DNA of 64,000 nucleotides from Synechococcus sp. M44_DOE_062 (GCA_015295985.1 DVDX01000023.1:104690-168689); one strand, 5' to 3'. Numbered from the stretch's first letter, positions 46,398-56,537 are shown. The notes: generated from the sequence alone by a model not told the origin. A program made the numbers and translations.

Positions 46398-47935
46398 GGA
46401 TCCCTGGGCTTGGCCATTCCACTTCGGAAAAGGCGCCGGGAAGCCTCGCGGACAAACTCTTGGAGCCAACCGGATTTTTGGGTATTTTGCACCTGGGCCT
46501 TAACCACCGCCTGCATCCCCCCTTCGCCCCAGCTTTGGTTGTGCTGAAAATACTCAATGAAGCTCTTGCCGGCAATGCGGGTGAGATAGCCGGCACTGGC
46601 TGCTTGAATAGGGGCTGTCGCCAAAAAACCGACAACGCTCACCTCAGCAACGGTGGCCAAGATCCCCGTGGTCAGTTGGATCGCCCCTTCCACCAAGCCC
46701 AAGCCGGCTAAGGTTTTGGCCAGAGACAAGGCCAGCTCCCGCCCCTGCTGCAGGTTCATTTTGCAGCCGTAAAGGGATCCCAGTTCCACCACCATCTGGG
46801 CGTTGATGGCGGCAATGGCCAGCAGATCCACCGCCGGGATGGGGTTGGCAAACACCACCCCGGTAACAATCCACTGAAAGCGATCGATCACTTCCTCGGC
46901 TTGGCGGCGCAGTTGGGCTTGGAGAATCCGTTTGGCCTCTTCCCCCAACTGTTGCGATTGCAGCAGAGCATTATCTAAAGCCAGGGATCCGCCTTCGGCA
47001 TAGAGCACTGCCTGCACCCGATCCCGCACGGTGGCCACATCCGGCTCCGGTCGCCAGGTTTGGGATCCCACCTGCACAGGGGCTGGAGCCGCGGCGGCCA
47101 TCAACACATCCTGAGGTGGAACCAAGGGGTAGACCCGCTCCCGCAGGCGTTGCAAGAGGAGCTGCTGTTCTTCTGAGGTGTAGCGATCCGCTTTGTTTAG
47201 GATCAGCAAGGCCCGCTTGCCCAGGGCAATCAAGCGGCGCAAGGGATCCACCTCTGACTGGCGCAGATCCCCATCCACCACCACCAGCAGCAGATCGGCT
47301 GCCTGGGCTTGGGCTTGCGCCTCCTGTTCCCGCATCACCCCTGCCGGGCCAATCTCCAAAATGCCAGGGCAATCTACGATCTGCACCGGCTGTGGGATCC
47401 CGGGTAAGTTCCAGTCGTAACAAGCTACCGCCTGGGTGGTGCCCAGAGTGGCCCCCACCGCCCCCGCCCGCCGCCCCAACAGCGCGTTCACCAGAGAGGT
47501 CTTACCCGCCGACCCGGTGCCGAAGACCACCACCTTCAGTTGGGGCTGGGCCAATTGTTTGGCCAGTAGGGCCGACCGTTCTGCCAGCGCTGCCCGCGCC
47601 ACCTGATCCTGAATCTGCGCCAGCTGCGCCTCCAGTTGGGCCAAGTTCTGTTGCGCCGCTTTCCGCTTGTCCAAGGCCGTCTCCGGCAAGGCAAGGGGTT
47701 GGGCGATTTCTCTCCTGGCGGGTTGGCGAAACAGAAACAAGTAGTAGAGGGCAGCAGCCAAAAACACCAGCAGCAGCAGCAGCAGCACCCCGATCAACAG
47801 CCCCCCCAAAATCGGGTGGTAACGGGTGGCGTAGTACAGATCGAGAAACGATTGGATCAACCAAACGATCAGGCCAGTGAACGAGGCCAACAGCGCCAAC
47901 AACAGCAGCAAGCGCAGGTAAGGGAGCGACCGCAT
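46394..47935 (-). CDS. Membrane GTPase with DUF697 domain
   Basis: About 513 aa. Two N-terminal hydrophobic helices (LRLLLLLALLASFTGLIVWLI and ILGGLLIGVLLLLLLVFLAAALYYLFLF), then a coiled-coil-like segment (about 95-140). A TRAFAC-class G domain follows: G1 GTGSAGKTSL, G3 DCPGI, G4 NKAD. C-terminal DUF697 has hydrophobic helices (VFANPIPAVDLLAIAAINAQMV). The architecture is shared with cyanobacterial and chloroplast GTPases of unknown role in membrane biology. Start ATG 47935 is preferred; a TTG six codons upstream is possible. A 26-nt repeat copy lies in its leader. Confidence 0.85.
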   Translation of the reverse strand: MRSLPYLRLLLLLALLASFTGLIVWLIQSFLDLYYATRYHPILGGLLIGVLLLLLLVFLAAALYYLFLFRQPARREIAQPLALPETALDKRKAAQQNLAQLEAQLAQIQDQVARAALAERSALLAKQLAQPQLKVVVFGTGSAGKTSLVNALLGRRAGAVGATLGTTQAVACYDWNLPGIPQPVQIVDCPGILEIGPAGVMREQEAQAQAQAADLLLVVVDGDLRQSEVDPLRRLIALGKRALLILNKADRYTSEEQQLLLQRLRERVYPLVPPQDVLMAAAAPAPVQVGSQTWRPEPDVATVRDRVQAVLYAEGGSLALDNALLQSQQLGEEAKRILQAQLRRQAEEVIDRFQWIVTGVVFANPIPAVDLLAIAAINAQMVVELGSLYGCKMNLQQGRELALSLAKTLAGLGLVEGAIQLTTGILATVAEVSVVGFLATAPIQAASAGYLTRIAGKSFIEYFQHNQSWGEGGMQAVVKAQVQNTQKSGWLQEFVREASRRLFRSGMAKPRDP

Positions 47936-47953
47936 AGGGATCCAAGGCCACAA

Positions 47954-47979
47954 CCGTTCGCGTCAGCGGGACGGAGTCC
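47954..47979 (-). repeat. 26-nt dispersed repeat, copy 5
   Basis: Exact consensus on the minus strand (reads GGACTCCGTCCCGCT... and ends GCGAACGG), in the leader about 20 nt upstream of the GTPase start. Confidence 0.75.
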
Positions 47980-48015
47980 TTTTGACTCTACCCGCGGCTG
48001 AGCCTATTCAGCTAC

Positions 48016-48513
48016 CTAGATGCCGCCCTCTGGCTGCAGGGGCAGGGCTTCGCTATCCGGCTCTTCCTCCATACACCGGGATCCCCCCTCGATGACCGGA
48101 ATGGCCTGCGGATCCCCGTCAACGTTCACCTGCAGATGGCGCAACTGCCACGCCGAGCCCGCCATGCCCCGCTCCGATTCCACAACCACATCGCCGGTGC
48201 GCTGGGCCCCTGTAATCAAAAAAGACAGACACACCCAGCCGGCTTCCTCATTTTCCTGAAAACGCAGCCGCGAGAGCCATCCCGGCCTCAAGGGTTCCCC
48301 CAGACGTTCCACCACCACAGCATTTTGTTTGAGCTGCTCCACCGCCAATTGGTAGGTGCGATAGGCTCCTGAGGCACGGATCCCATTCCAGACTAGGATC
48401 CCTGCCCCCGCCAGCCCCAAGCCCAGCACCGCCAGTAGGCCCAGACAACCGCAGCCACAGCAGCCCAGAGGGGCAGCACAGCCGACTGTTTGTGGAGTTT
48501 CCGACACAGCCAA
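48016..48513 (-). CDS. Coa1/Tim21-like single-pass membrane protein
   Basis: 165 aa. A Cys/Gly-rich N-terminus (GCAAPLGCCGCGCLG) leads into one transmembrane helix (LLAVLGLGLAGAGILVW). A small alpha/beta domain follows: YRTYQLAVEQLKQNAVVVERLGEPLRPGW, then CLSFLITGAQRTGDVVVESER. That pattern (helix ending in xLGxPhxxGW, then a beta-sheet with G-G-x-V) resembles the Coa1 cytochrome-oxidase assembly factor fold. No oxidase genes are near, so the role is uncertain. Confidence 0.6.
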   Translation of the reverse strand: MAVSETPQTVGCAAPLGCCGCGCLGLLAVLGLGLAGAGILVWNGIRASGAYRTYQLAVEQLKQNAVVVERLGEPLRPGWLSRLRFQENEEAGWVCLSFLITGAQRTGDVVVESERGMAGSAWQLRHLQVNVDGDPQAIPVIEGGSRCMEEEPDSEALPLQPEGGI

Positions 48514-48654
48514 TCGCCACCACAGAATGCCCCCACACTAACACAAAGCTGGTGCTCGCCCTCTATGCCTGCGTTGCCGACAAGGTACAGACAAAAAGCC
48601 GAGCAACCCTACGCCACTTGTCGGTGACGAACATCGCTTCTCAGTTCCGTATTG
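48514..48654. other. Intergenic, nothing recognised
   Basis: Upstream region of the Coa1-like gene and of the possible pseudogene that follows. No promoter, hairpin or gene stands out. Confidence 0.3.
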
Positions 48655-48991
48655 TCACAGATATCTGTTCACGACCTCAAACAACAGCTCGGAAAATCAT
48701 GGGATCAGCACCTCTTTGGCCAGTTCAAGCAACTCATTGTTGAGTCTAATTTTGTACTGCGGTGAGGATAGGATCCCTACATATCCAATTGTTGGCTCTG
48801 CTCCCGCTTCGATTGGAAAGGCTTGCAAGACAAGGATTTCAGGCTTTTTGCTTGAATGGGATCTGGATGGATCAGAAAGTCAATGGATACCTGGAAAGCC
48901 CTATTTCCTGAACATTGGGAAAGACGACAAAGTGCGCATATCGAATCCGCTATTTGGCGGAGTAAATATCAGGGGGATTTATCGAGAATAA
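48655..48991 (+). pseudogene. Possible frameshifted hypothetical gene
   Basis: From a TTG near 48650 the frame reads SQISVHDLKQQLGKSWDQHL then FGQFKQLIVESNFVL and stops. An overlapping frame continues as GEDRIPTYPIVGSAP through GKPYFLNIGKDDKVRISNPLFGGVN and ends at 48991. Both halves look protein-like and hydrophilic, suggesting one gene with a frameshift near 48760. Family not recognised. The second half alone (about 90 aa) could also be a small gene. Confidence 0.35.
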
Positions 48992-49027
48992 GAGCAGCAG
49001 GAGGTCTCAATCCAACCGCATAAACCT

Positions 49028-49348
49028 ATGGATGAAGCAACAACCATGACCGTGCAGCAGATCATTCAAACCGCCATGATGACCGGTCTGCTCACTGCTG
49101 CTCAGGAACACGAGCTCAACGTGAGGCTATTCCGAGACGAGTGCTCCGAAGCCGACCTCTTCCTGCTGCGCCGTCTGCACCGCTGTCTACGCCAGGGATC
49201 CATCCGCCAGATCCCGGCCCTGAACAACACCATAGCGGTTGGCCGCTTTGGCCCGCCCCTGCGCCTGGTACCGGATAGAGTCGAGGACGCAGAGCCCCAA
49301 CCTTCTGGGCTGAAGCTGGTGCCTAAGCCTAACCCCAAGGTCAGCTAA
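49028..49348 (+). CDS. Conserved small hypothetical protein
   Basis: 106 aa, ATG 49028 (or ATG 49046, MTVQQI). The helical N-terminus reads IIQTAMMTGLLTAAQEHELNVRLF, then DLFLLRRLHRCLRQGSIRQIP; the tail is Pro-rich. I recall similar 70-110 aa proteins in many cyanobacteria, all uncharacterised. No motif for function. The preceding GGAGGTCTC 35 nt upstream is too distant to be its ribosome site. Confidence 0.6.
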   Translation: MDEATTMTVQQIIQTAMMTGLLTAAQEHELNVRLFRDECSEADLFLLRRLHRCLRQGSIRQIPALNNTIAVGRFGPPLRLVPDRVEDAEPQPSGLKLVPKPNPKVS

Positions 49349-49390
49349 CCGAGGTTAACAACGCCAATCCATTAGCAACGCCAACCACAG

Positions 49391-52300
49391 CTACTGACCG
49401 GAAGTCTCGGACAAGGCTGGGGGTGGGGCAACCGCTAGCTGGGGAAAAGAGGGAGTTGAGGTTTTGCTTTCTCCTCCATGCAGCAGCACATAAAAGCAAG
49501 GGATCACCAACAACGTCAGCAGCGTCGCCAGGGAAAGGCCGGAAAAGACTACAACCCCCAGCGGCTGTAGCAGTTCGGATCCCTCTCCCCAGCCCAGGGC
49601 CAGGGGAAACAGGCCCAGCACCGTCGTCACGGCGGTCATTAGGATCGGGCGCAGCCGCTGCGGGGCAGCCTCCAGCATGGCGCTGCGATAATCTAAGCCC
49701 TGTTCCTCCCGGATTTGGTTGGCCAGCTCCACCATCAAAATGGCGTTGTTGACCACAATGCCCACCAGCAGCACCGCCCCCACCAGCACCGTAGCGCCCA
49801 CAGCCGTGCGGGTGAGGAACAAGCCCAGGATCCCGCCGGAGAGAGCCAAGGGCACCGTCAGCATGATCACCAGCGGGTCGAGGAGGGAGTTATACTGCAC
49901 CGCCATCACCACAAACACCAAAAAAGCTGCCAGGGATCCCAGCAGCAGCAGGTTGTTGCGCAGCTCCCGGTTGTTTTCTAAGGCCATGCTGGGCAGGCGG
50001 GTCACGCCGGGGGGCAACTCCAAGCCGGATAAGATCCCATCCACCTCGGCGATGGCGGCACTTTGGCTGGCCCCGGCCCTGAGACTGCCGTTCAAAATGA
50101 CTACCTGCCGTTGGTTGAGGCGGCGAATTTCCCCGGGGGCCTCCCCCATCTGCAACCTGGCCACACCCCCCAAGCGCAGGGGCTGCCCATTCTGCACAAC
50201 CAAGGGCAGGCGCTCCAGTTGCGAAGGCTGGGTGATGGGCGTGGCCGGGCGAACCCGCACATCCAGGAGGCGGTCTCCCTGCTGCAGTTGGGCGGGCACG
50301 GATCCCTGCACTGCCGTCTGTACCACCTGGCCTATGTCCTGAAGGCTGAGGCGCAAGGGGGCGGCCCGCTCCCAATCGGGCCAAATCTGGAGCTCCGGTT
50401 GGCTGTCATCCGCCTCGGGGCGGAAGGTGGAGAGGGTGGCCTGTTCGTCCAAGGCCCGCAACACTGTGCGGCTGGCCTCTTGAAGCGCCTGAGTGCCTTC
50501 CCCTTGAAGCACCACATCCACTTCGGCATTGATGGCAGAGTTACGGGCGGAAAGGCCGCGCACACTGCCCGGAGACAGGCGGATGCGGGATCCCACCAGG
50601 TTGAGTTGGCTGACCAGCTCATTCATCCGATCCACAAAGGGCCGCACTGCTGTGCCGGGCTTAAGGGTGATGGTGCTGGTGCCCCGCAGGGGGTTTTCAA
50701 AGGTGCTGCCCCCGAAGGCAGATCCGCCTGCGGTGGTGAACACATATTCCACCTCAGGCTGTTGCAGCAGAAGGCGATCCACCTCCTGCATAATGCGGTG
50801 GTTGGTATCCAGGGTGGTGCCGGGGGCAAAGTGGGCAGACAGGTTCACCTGCCCGGTGCTGATGCGGGGCAGCAGCTCCTGGCTCAGTTGCCCAGCCATC
50901 CAGTAGCTCCCTCCGCCCAGGAGAAGAAACGCCAGCAGGATCGGTAAGGCAGGTCGTTCCAACAGACGGCTCAGCAACCGTTGGTAGGCGTAGGTGCCGC
51001 CCAGCATCGCCCGCGCAAAGCTGCGGATCGGGCCCCACTGCCCCAATCCACTGCTGCGGCGAATCGTCAACAGGCGTGAGGCGAGCATGGGCACCACCGT
51101 CAGGCCCACCACCAGGGATCCGGCCACAGCAAAGCTGATGGTCAAAATCAGCTCGTTGAAAATCAGCGAAACAAACCCTCCCACCAGCAAAAAGGGCAAC
51201 ACCGACACCAAGTTGGTGGCCGTTGAGGCCACCAGAGCCGATTCCAATTGGCGGCTGCTGCGCTCCGCCTGCTCGAGCACCCGCTGCCCAAACCAACGGG
51301 CATCCTGCCGCGGGATCCCTTCTGTTCCTTTAGCGATGGCTTCCAACATCACGATGGCGTTGTCCACCACGATCCCCACCCCCAGGGCCAGGCCCCCCAG
51401 GCTGATGATGTTGATGGAAAGGCCGAACAGGCCCATCAGCAACACCGCCATCAGGGTGGCCAGAGGAATGGCCGCCACCACGATCAGGGTCTGGCGCAGG
51501 GATCCCAAAAACAGCAGCACCGCCAGCCCGGCCAGCACCCCCCCACTCACGCCGGCAAGAGCCACACTTTGAATCGAGCTGCGGATGAAGCGGGACTCGT
51601 CGCTGGTGGGGATCAGGGTCACCTCCGGCGGGATGAGGCCAGCGGCCCGCAGTTGCTCCAGGCGGCGACGGATCCCGTCCACCACACGGATGGTATTGGC
51701 ATCCGGCTGCTTTTGAATGCTCAGGCGCACCGCCGGCTTTCCATTCAAGGTTACCCGCACCCCTTCGGCGGCAGGGCGAACAGCCACCGTGGCAAAATCG
51801 CGCAGGTGCACCGTTCCTCCGCTGGGGGTGTTGAAGCGCAACGCTTGAATGTCTTCTAGGCTGCGGAACCGGCCCATTGTGCGCGTCAAAGGCTCCAACA
51901 GCTCGCCGCGGATCCGACCGCCGGCAAGATCCTGGTTGCGGGCTTGCAGTTGGCCGAGCACATCCGCTAGGCCCAGCCCCAGGGCCTGCAGCCGCTCCAA
52001 GTCCAGATCCACCTGCACCTCTTCAAGGGTGCCCCCGGCCACATCCACCGTAGCCACCCCCGGCACCACTCCCAGCTCGCGGGCCAACTCTGCTTCAGCA
52101 AAGCGGCGCAGCTCCACGCTCGTCAGCCCAGGCGCGCTCAGGGCAAACTCGTAAACGGGCAACTGGGAGGGGTCAAACTTGAACACCGTGGGAGCCGAAA
52201 CCCCATCCGGCAGCCGCCCTCTGGCCCGGTTCACCGCTGCCGTGGTGTCGTTCAGGGCTTGGTCGATGTTCCCCCCTGGCGCAAAGAAGAGATCCACCCG

Positions 52301-52612
52301 AACCTGCCCTTCGCGGGTGGTGGAATAGAGCTGTTCCACCCCTTCCACTGTGGAAAGAGAGTCTTCCAAAGGGCGGGTGATCTCCTCAACGGCCACCTCT
52401 GGGGTTACTCCCGCCAGCTCCACCCGCACGCCAATACGGGGATAGACAATCGAGGGCAGCAAGTCCACCGGCAGGCGGGTGAGGAAATAGAGGCCCATGA
52501 CGATCACTGCCAAGGCCAGCATCAGGGTGCCGATGTGGCGGCGGATGGCCAGGCCGCTGAGGCTGAGTCCACTGTTGGCTGGGGTCATGGGTTTGGCTTC
52601 CTTGCTATTCAA
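49391..52612 (-). CDS. RND-family efflux transporter (AcrB/MdtB-like)
   Basis: 1073 aa inner-membrane pump. Twelve transmembrane helices in two repeated halves with large periplasmic loops. It starts in the cytosol, then AIRRHIGTLMLALAVIVMGLYFL and the typical LLPSIVYPRIGVRVELAGVTPEVAVEEITRPLE. TM4 has the conserved acidic region (GLALGVGIVVDNAIVMLEAI, Asp for proton relay). The C-terminal half repeats with VVMAVQYNSLLDPLVIMLTVPLALSGG. Probably exports hydrophobic compounds. Forms an operon with its membrane-fusion partner, 24 nt upstream; no outer-membrane TolC gene is nearby. Confidence 0.95.
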   Translation of the reverse strand: MNSKEAKPMTPANSGLSLSGLAIRRHIGTLMLALAVIVMGLYFLTRLPVDLLPSIVYPRIGVRVELAGVTPEVAVEEITRPLEDSLSTVEGVEQLYSTTREGQVRVDLFFAPGGNIDQALNDTTAAVNRARGRLPDGVSAPTVFKFDPSQLPVYEFALSAPGLTSVELRRFAEAELARELGVVPGVATVDVAGGTLEEVQVDLDLERLQALGLGLADVLGQLQARNQDLAGGRIRGELLEPLTRTMGRFRSLEDIQALRFNTPSGGTVHLRDFATVAVRPAAEGVRVTLNGKPAVRLSIQKQPDANTIRVVDGIRRRLEQLRAAGLIPPEVTLIPTSDESRFIRSSIQSVALAGVSGGVLAGLAVLLFLGSLRQTLIVVAAIPLATLMAVLLMGLFGLSINIISLGGLALGVGIVVDNAIVMLEAIAKGTEGIPRQDARWFGQRVLEQAERSSRQLESALVASTATNLVSVLPFLLVGGFVSLIFNELILTISFAVAGSLVVGLTVVPMLASRLLTIRRSSGLGQWGPIRSFARAMLGGTYAYQRLLSRLLERPALPILLAFLLLGGGSYWMAGQLSQELLPRISTGQVNLSAHFAPGTTLDTNHRIMQEVDRLLLQQPEVEYVFTTAGGSAFGGSTFENPLRGTSTITLKPGTAVRPFVDRMNELVSQLNLVGSRIRLSPGSVRGLSARNSAINAEVDVVLQGEGTQALQEASRTVLRALDEQATLSTFRPEADDSQPELQIWPDWERAAPLRLSLQDIGQVVQTAVQGSVPAQLQQGDRLLDVRVRPATPITQPSQLERLPLVVQNGQPLRLGGVARLQMGEAPGEIRRLNQRQVVILNGSLRAGASQSAAIAEVDGILSGLELPPGVTRLPSMALENNRELRNNLLLLGSLAAFLVFVVMAVQYNSLLDPLVIMLTVPLALSGGILGLFLTRTAVGATVLVGAVLLVGIVVNNAILMVELANQIREEQGLDYRSAMLEAAPQRLRPILMTAVTTVLGLFPLALGWGEGSELLQPLGVVVFSGLSLATLLTLLVIPCFYVLLHGGESKTSTPSFPQLAVAPPPALSETSGQ

Positions 52613-52635
52613 ACTGGCTATCCAGAGTATTCAGA

Positions 52636-53913
52636 TCAAAATCGTTCGGAGATGACACTCAACTGCACTTCCTGCCCATCTTGGAGAGGAGCAGAGCTGC
52701 GCACCACAAACGGTTCGCCAGCCTCCAATCCCGACACAATTTCCACCCGTCCATCCCGCTGTTCTCCCAATTGCACCGGGCGGGCCAACACCCGCGTTAC
52801 TTCTCCCTGCCGCTCCACCACAAAGACCGTAGCAGAACCCGGCCCATCCTGCTGAATCGCTGTTGCGGGAACGATCACCCGTTGAGCCGCCGGCCCTGTC
52901 AATGCCACCCGCGCCAGCAGCCCACTGCCGATGCGTCCGTTGGGATTGGCGATCACCACTTCAACCGGGATCAGACGGGCCTGGGGATCCGCAGCTGGCG
53001 AGATGCGGACAATTTGTCCGGCGAAGCTCTGGCCGGGAAAAGCGTCCAATTCCACCCGAACGGCTTGGCCCACCTGTACGCGCGACAACTCCAACTCGGA
53101 GAGGGGAAACTCCACCCTTACCTGGCTGAAATCGGCCACCGTCAGTACATCTGCCCCTGAGTTCAAAAAGCTGCCCGGATCCGCCTGCCGGGAGAGCACC
53201 ACCCCACTCAGAGGTGCCCGCAACTGTGTGTAGGAAAGGCGCTCTTGGGCCTGAGCCACCAAAGATCTCTGCGCTTCCACCTGGCGTTGGGCGGCGATCA
53301 CGGCTTGTTCTTGGACGCGAACCTGGTCTTCCGCAGAGCGCAAAGCCTGGGCGGCGGTGCGGGCCGCAGTACGAGCTTGCTCCGCCTGTTGAGCAGAAAC
53401 AGCTCCCTCCTGTGCCAACCGTCCTAGGCGCTCGGCATCGGCTTCCTGTTGTAAAAGATTCAGACGGGCCTGCTCCACTTGGGTGCGGGCATTGCTGAGC
53501 TGCGCTTGTGCCTGTGCCACCTGAGATTCTTGCGCCGCCAGTTGGGCCTGGGCCTGGAGAAGAGCAGCCTGCAGCAGCGTGGGATCCAGTTGGCCCAGCA
53601 GTTGCCCCTCTTGGACGGGATCCCCGACCTCTACCGATAACTCCAAGAGCAATCCTTCGGTACGGGTTCGCAGCGTGGCTTGCCGCAGGGGCTGGGTAGT
53701 GCCGGTGTAACGCAAGTCGGCCCCCAGGGATCCCACCTGGGCTCTGGTCACATCTACCGAGACAGGACGCGGTGCTCCCATCCCTGCTGGACGCTGGGCC
53801 CAAAACATCTGGGCATAGACGACAGAGCTAGGAACACCCCAAAACAGCACTAGGCTGAGTGTGCAGGCGTGAGGAAGCTGCCATTGGGGAGAGTAAACCC
53901 GGCTCACAGGCAC
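52636..53913 (-). CDS. RND periplasmic adaptor (HlyD/AcrA family)
   Basis: 425 aa. N-terminal hydrophobic signal (CTLSLVLFWGVPSSVVYAQ). Lipoyl/barrel-sandwich halves: RYTGTTQPLRQATLRTRTEGLLLELSVEVGDPVQEGQLL and LRAPLSGVVLSRQADPGSFLNSG. Between them is a long coiled-coil hairpin of about 110 residues rich in Gln, Ala and Glu. Then the beta-barrel and the membrane-proximal domain (IVPATAIQQDGPGSATVFVVERQGEV). It links the RND pump, encoded directly downstream, to an outer-membrane channel. First gene of the operon. Confidence 0.94.
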   Translation of the reverse strand: MPVSRVYSPQWQLPHACTLSLVLFWGVPSSVVYAQMFWAQRPAGMGAPRPVSVDVTRAQVGSLGADLRYTGTTQPLRQATLRTRTEGLLLELSVEVGDPVQEGQLLGQLDPTLLQAALLQAQAQLAAQESQVAQAQAQLSNARTQVEQARLNLLQQEADAERLGRLAQEGAVSAQQAEQARTAARTAAQALRSAEDQVRVQEQAVIAAQRQVEAQRSLVAQAQERLSYTQLRAPLSGVVLSRQADPGSFLNSGADVLTVADFSQVRVEFPLSELELSRVQVGQAVRVELDAFPGQSFAGQIVRISPAADPQARLIPVEVVIANPNGRIGSGLLARVALTGPAAQRVIVPATAIQQDGPGSATVFVVERQGEVTRVLARPVQLGEQRDGRVEIVSGLEAGEPFVVRSSAPLQDGQEVQLSVISERF

Positions 53914-54176
53914 AAGAGAACGACTTGTCAGTTTGGACTGCCCACCTAGCGAAATGGTTCAAACCCAGACGGTGAACTTGTGAACCTTTCAGGGGCTTTA
54001 CTCTGGCAGACCCTCACAGTTCTACACGATAAAAGGGATCCCTGCCAACCCATTCTCCAGAGAGCCTTTCACCAGCACAAGAGGTTCCTGCAAAGGCAAT
54101 CTCGAATGAGCTACAGACTTCTACACCACTTCCCCTTATCTCTCTTCATCACTGGGTTCCTTCCGAGTTCAGCCGC
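53914..54176. other. Intergenic, nothing recognised
   Basis: About 260 nt between the adaptor start and the helicase stop. It likely holds the efflux operon promoter on the minus strand. No repeat or structured RNA is evident. Confidence 0.35.
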
Positions 54177-56537
54177 CTAGCTGAGCTTTTGAATGGGAGC
54201 GATACGGGGATCCAAAATTTTCTGTTGACCAATACCGGGAAACTTCACTGCAATCGTGACCCGTTCGCCGCTGCCGAACACGTGGGTAATCTGGCCTTGT
54301 CCAAATTGGGGATGTTGCAAACGATCGCCAATCGCCCACTGTTCTGAACGACCTTGGCCGGGATTGGGCTTGGTCTTGGGTGCCGTTGCAAGGGGCAGCC
54401 CACTGCCGCAGGAGAGGTGTCGAGAAGCGGCTCCGCGTCTATCGAATTCGATCAACTCTTGGGGCAGCTCACTTAGAAACACCGAAGGAATGGCCGGTTC
54501 GCGGTTGCCGTAGAGCATCCTTTCTTTGGCATGGCTGATGAACAACTGCTCACGGGCACGGGTAATGCCCACATAGCAAAGGCGTCGTTCTTCTTCCAAA
54601 GCAGCGGGATCCTCCAAAGCCCGGAAATTGGGAAATAGACCCTGCTCTACCCCCACCAAGAACACAACAGGAAACTCCAAACCTTTGGAAGAGTGCAACG
54701 TCATCAATGAAACCTTCTCAGCCCCCTCCTGAAGGTTATCCAAGTCGGAAGCCAAAGACACATTGCTCAAAAAAGCCTCAAGGCTGGGATCCTCCTGTTC
54801 TTCTTCGAATTGGCGGGCGGCATTGTAAAGTTCCATCACGTTGGCTGCTCTTTCTTCGGCCTCGTCTGTACCCTGCGCCTTGAGATCCTCCAAATAACCG
54901 GAATCCCTTAGCAACCCTTCGATAAGGGTGGCGGCTGAGGTTTGAGAAGCCTGTCGATGCCAATGCTGAATCAACTGAGCAAACTGAATGACAGGCTTAG
55001 CCGAACGGCCCACCAAGCTGTTTACAGAGGTTTCATCGCTAATAATTTCCCACAAAGGCACGTTGAGAGCAGCCGCCGCTTCGGTCAACTTGTCCAGGGT
55101 GGATTTGCCGATGCCACGGCGCGGCGCGTTAATAATTCGCAGCAGGCTAAAGGAGTCAGCAGGGTTGGCCACGACCCGCAAATAGGCCAGGATATCCTTA
55201 ATTTCTTTGCGATCGTAAAATCGCAGTCCGCCTACCACCGTGTAAGGGATCCTCCACCGCAGCAAAACCTCTTCAAAAGGACGGGATTGAGCATTGGTGC
55301 GATAGAGAATGGCAAAATCTCCCCAGGAAAAAGCATTGGCATTCTGGCTGTGTAACCGCCGGATGGTATTGACGACAAACTCAGCCTCTGCGATCTCGTC
55401 ATCTGCCTGATGAAGGAAAATCGGATTTCCTTGCTGACGGGTTGGCCTGAGAACTTTATCAATGCGCTCTGTATTTTTCTCGATGAGAGCATTGGCCGCC
55501 TGCAGAATGGTAGCTGTAGAGCGGTAGTTCTCCTCCAGCTTGATCAGGGTGCGGGTATCATCGTCCGGAAGACCATCTCCAAAGGTTTCTTGAAACTCCA
55601 GCAAGATGGTAAAATCTGCCCCGCGAAACCGATAGATGCTTTGATCGGCATCTCCCACCACAAAGATCGATCGATTCCTCCAATCCAACTGAGATCTGCG
55701 GGTCTCGCCGTTGGTGGCCAGCAGGCGGATTAGCTCATACTGGGTACGGTTGGTGTCTTGGTATTCATCCACCAAAATATGTCGAAATCGTTGATGCCAG
55801 TAAGCCAATACCTGCTCATTTTGTCGAAAGAGCTGCACCGGTATCCAAATCAAGTTATCAAAGTCCAGAGCATTGTTGGCTGCTAGTTGGTCTTCATAGA
55901 TTTCGTAAACTTGGGCGATGGTGCGGCCACGGAAGTTGGGTTGATTGCGCTCCAGGTCGGCAGGAGTCCAGCCTTGGTTCTTAGCATTGCTAATGGCGTA
56001 GCGTACCGACCTTGGGTCAAACTTGCGCTCATCTAAGTTCAGTTGCTTGGTTACGATCTCCTTCACCAGGGATTGGGCATCTGATTCATCGAAAATCGAG
56101 AAGTTGCGAGTCCACTTTCGCCCCTTGGGATCTTGATATTTTTCAATATCTATGCGCAGGATCTGGGCAAATAAGCTGTGGAAAGTGCCGATCCAAAGGG
56201 GTTTAATTAGCCGATGGTAAACGCTGGATTTCAGCCGGGTGACTTGGGCTGGCTCCAATTGCTCCAGCGGGATCCCAAATTGTTCTTGAGCTTCTTGCTC
56301 GGCAAAGAGCTGCTCAATGCGCTCTTTCATCTCACGGGCAGCCTTGTTGGTGAAGGTCACGGCCAAAATTTCTCCTGGATCCACCCGATAGTGGCGAACC
56401 AGGTAGGCAATGCGGTGGGTGAGGGCGCGTGTCTTGCCGGAACCTGCCCCGGCAACCACCAGCAACGGGCCACAAAAATGTTGCACCGCTTGGCGCTGAG
56501 AAGGGTTGAGGGCATCCAACAAAGAGGCGTGAGTCAT
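54177..56537 (-). CDS. pcrA: UvrD/PcrA/Rep-family DNA helicase
   Basis: 786 aa SF1A 3'-5' helicase for repair and replication-fork rescue. Motif Q/I: LNPSQRQAVQHFCGPLLVVAGAGSGKTRALTHRIAYLV. Motif Ia VTFTNKAAREMKERI, motif II LVDEYQDTNRTQYEL, motif III FVVGDADQSIYRFRGAD, motif IV LEENYRST, motif V LMTLHSSKGLEFPVVFLVG and motif VI EERRLCYVGITRAREQLF. The C-terminal tail ends in a Tudor-like domain (AIGDRLQHPQFGQGQITHVFGSGERVTIAVKFPGIGQQKI), as in PcrA that binds RNA polymerase. ATG 56537 is chosen over a TTG three codons upstream. Monocistronic. Confidence 0.95.
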   Translation of the reverse strand: MTHASLLDALNPSQRQAVQHFCGPLLVVAGAGSGKTRALTHRIAYLVRHYRVDPGEILAVTFTNKAAREMKERIEQLFAEQEAQEQFGIPLEQLEPAQVTRLKSSVYHRLIKPLWIGTFHSLFAQILRIDIEKYQDPKGRKWTRNFSIFDESDAQSLVKEIVTKQLNLDERKFDPRSVRYAISNAKNQGWTPADLERNQPNFRGRTIAQVYEIYEDQLAANNALDFDNLIWIPVQLFRQNEQVLAYWHQRFRHILVDEYQDTNRTQYELIRLLATNGETRRSQLDWRNRSIFVVGDADQSIYRFRGADFTILLEFQETFGDGLPDDDTRTLIKLEENYRSTATILQAANALIEKNTERIDKVLRPTRQQGNPIFLHQADDEIAEAEFVVNTIRRLHSQNANAFSWGDFAILYRTNAQSRPFEEVLLRWRIPYTVVGGLRFYDRKEIKDILAYLRVVANPADSFSLLRIINAPRRGIGKSTLDKLTEAAAALNVPLWEIISDETSVNSLVGRSAKPVIQFAQLIQHWHRQASQTSAATLIEGLLRDSGYLEDLKAQGTDEAEERAANVMELYNAARQFEEEQEDPSLEAFLSNVSLASDLDNLQEGAEKVSLMTLHSSKGLEFPVVFLVGVEQGLFPNFRALEDPAALEEERRLCYVGITRAREQLFISHAKERMLYGNREPAIPSVFLSELPQELIEFDRRGAASRHLSCGSGLPLATAPKTKPNPGQGRSEQWAIGDRLQHPQFGQGQITHVFGSGERVTIAVKFPGIGQQKILDPRIAPIQKLS